DNA from: Pseudomonas sp. MWU16-30317 | GTDB taxonomy: Bacteria; Pseudomonadota; Gammaproteobacteria; Pseudomonadales; Pseudomonadaceae | DNA: 64,000 bases | Direction: 5' to 3' | NCBI RefSeq assembly: GCF_020515695.1 | Contig: NZ_JAIWJA010000001.1 | Span: 1-64,000 of the forward strand | Shown: piece by piece, positions 63,857 through 64,000 of the stretch | How positions within the stretch are numbered: position 1 is the stretch's first letter | How the letters are laid out: each line of letters opens with the position of its first letter | Program-made: the position numbers and the translations under genes | The notes under the pieces: model-generated | Seen by the model: only the letters and a program-made list of their open reading frames with translations | Database searches by the model: none | Told to the model about the DNA's origin: nothing

Positions 63857-64000
63857 TCAAACCATCCGCAACACCGTCTCGATCGCCTCGCCATCCTGCA
63901 TCCGCTCCAGCAACGCCGGCTCCGCCGCATCACTGGCCAGGGCGATATCGATCACCGCTTCGAGCGCCTCGGTCGAGGCGATCAACAGGCCGTTGTCGTC
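63857..64000 (-). CDS. C-terminal end of an unidentified gene, cut by window edge
   Basis: The last 47 codons read DDNGLLIASTEALEAVIDIA and LLERMQDGEAIETVLRMV before TGA. The pattern of a small β strand followed by a helix with acidic residues resembles the end of RraA/HMG aldolase-like proteins, but this is a weak match. The gene runs off the right edge. Confidence 0.5.
   Translation of the reverse strand, partial: DDNGLLIASTEALEAVIDIALASDAAEPALLERMQDGEAIETVLRMV

Overview
The window is GC-rich, gene-dense chromosomal DNA of a Pseudomonas (fluorescens/putida/syringae-type lineage, species not resolved). The pointers are an MvaT-type H-NS protein, a rulB (umuC) fragment, an rbsBACRKD ribose operon followed by a nucleoside hydrolase, an FpvA-like siderophore receptor, Pseudomonas-style REP hairpins (GCGAGCAAGCTTGCTCGC type), Fur and Zur boxes, and many LysR regulators. 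No rRNA, tRNA or CRISPR array was seen.

Region by region. 1-2.6 kb is the end of a mobile segment: an IS3-family transposase tail with its terminal inverted repeat, a divergent XRE-regulator/unknown-gene pair around a perfect inverted repeat, then a junction with a 5'-truncated rulB. 2.7-10.6 kb holds small accessory and housekeeping genes (saccharopine-dehydrogenase-like, DUF2269, CGNR regulator and MFS pump, SRPBCC, MvaT paralogue, CsbD, a nucleotidyltransferase pair). Two genes here are broken: an FMN monooxygenase with an internal deletion plus a 34-bp tandem duplication, and a fic gene with a nonsense codon behind an intact yhfG. 10.7-17.9 kb is the ribose/nucleoside operon under a LacI-type operator; its repressor gene carries a 33-bp in-frame tandem duplication and its last gene lacks a canonical start codon.

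18-29 kb: LysR/aldo-keto reductase pair, DUF1003, EamA and DUF3100 membrane proteins, a Zur-box-controlled type-B ribosomal protein bL36, a ParD-like/methionine aminopeptidase coupled operon, a phytanoyl-CoA dioxygenase/SDR operon divergent from a LacI regulator, and a membrane diguanylate cyclase. 29-37 kb: a large autotransporter, a ClC chloride channel, decayed transposase DNA, and a TonB-dependent siderophore receptor behind a Fur-like box. 37-49 kb: two more LysR-oxidoreductase modules, ssuC-ssuB without a binding protein, HscC with its J-domain partner, a TauD-type dioxygenase, a serine-hydrolase gene remnant and two small membrane proteins. 48-64 kb: ogt-alkA alkylation repair, MFS/LysR, a Cache chemoreceptor, a GlcG/HbpS protein, LysR/aldo-keto reductase, a TonB receptor with a DUF2946 protein (probable metal acquisition), two aldehyde dehydrogenases, a LysR regulator and a truncated gene at the edge.

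Functional themes are carbon scavenging (ribose from nucleosides, aldehydes, sulfonates), metal homeostasis (Fur, Zur, DUF2946-TonB) and many small oxidoreductases each paired with a LysR regulator. The most unusual places are the rulB junction, the broken yhfG-fic module, the duplicated RbsR segment and the ParD-like/MetAP operon. No clearly new multi-gene defence or mobile system was found; the strongest candidate for undescribed biology is the ~1.5 kb between the IS end and rulB.
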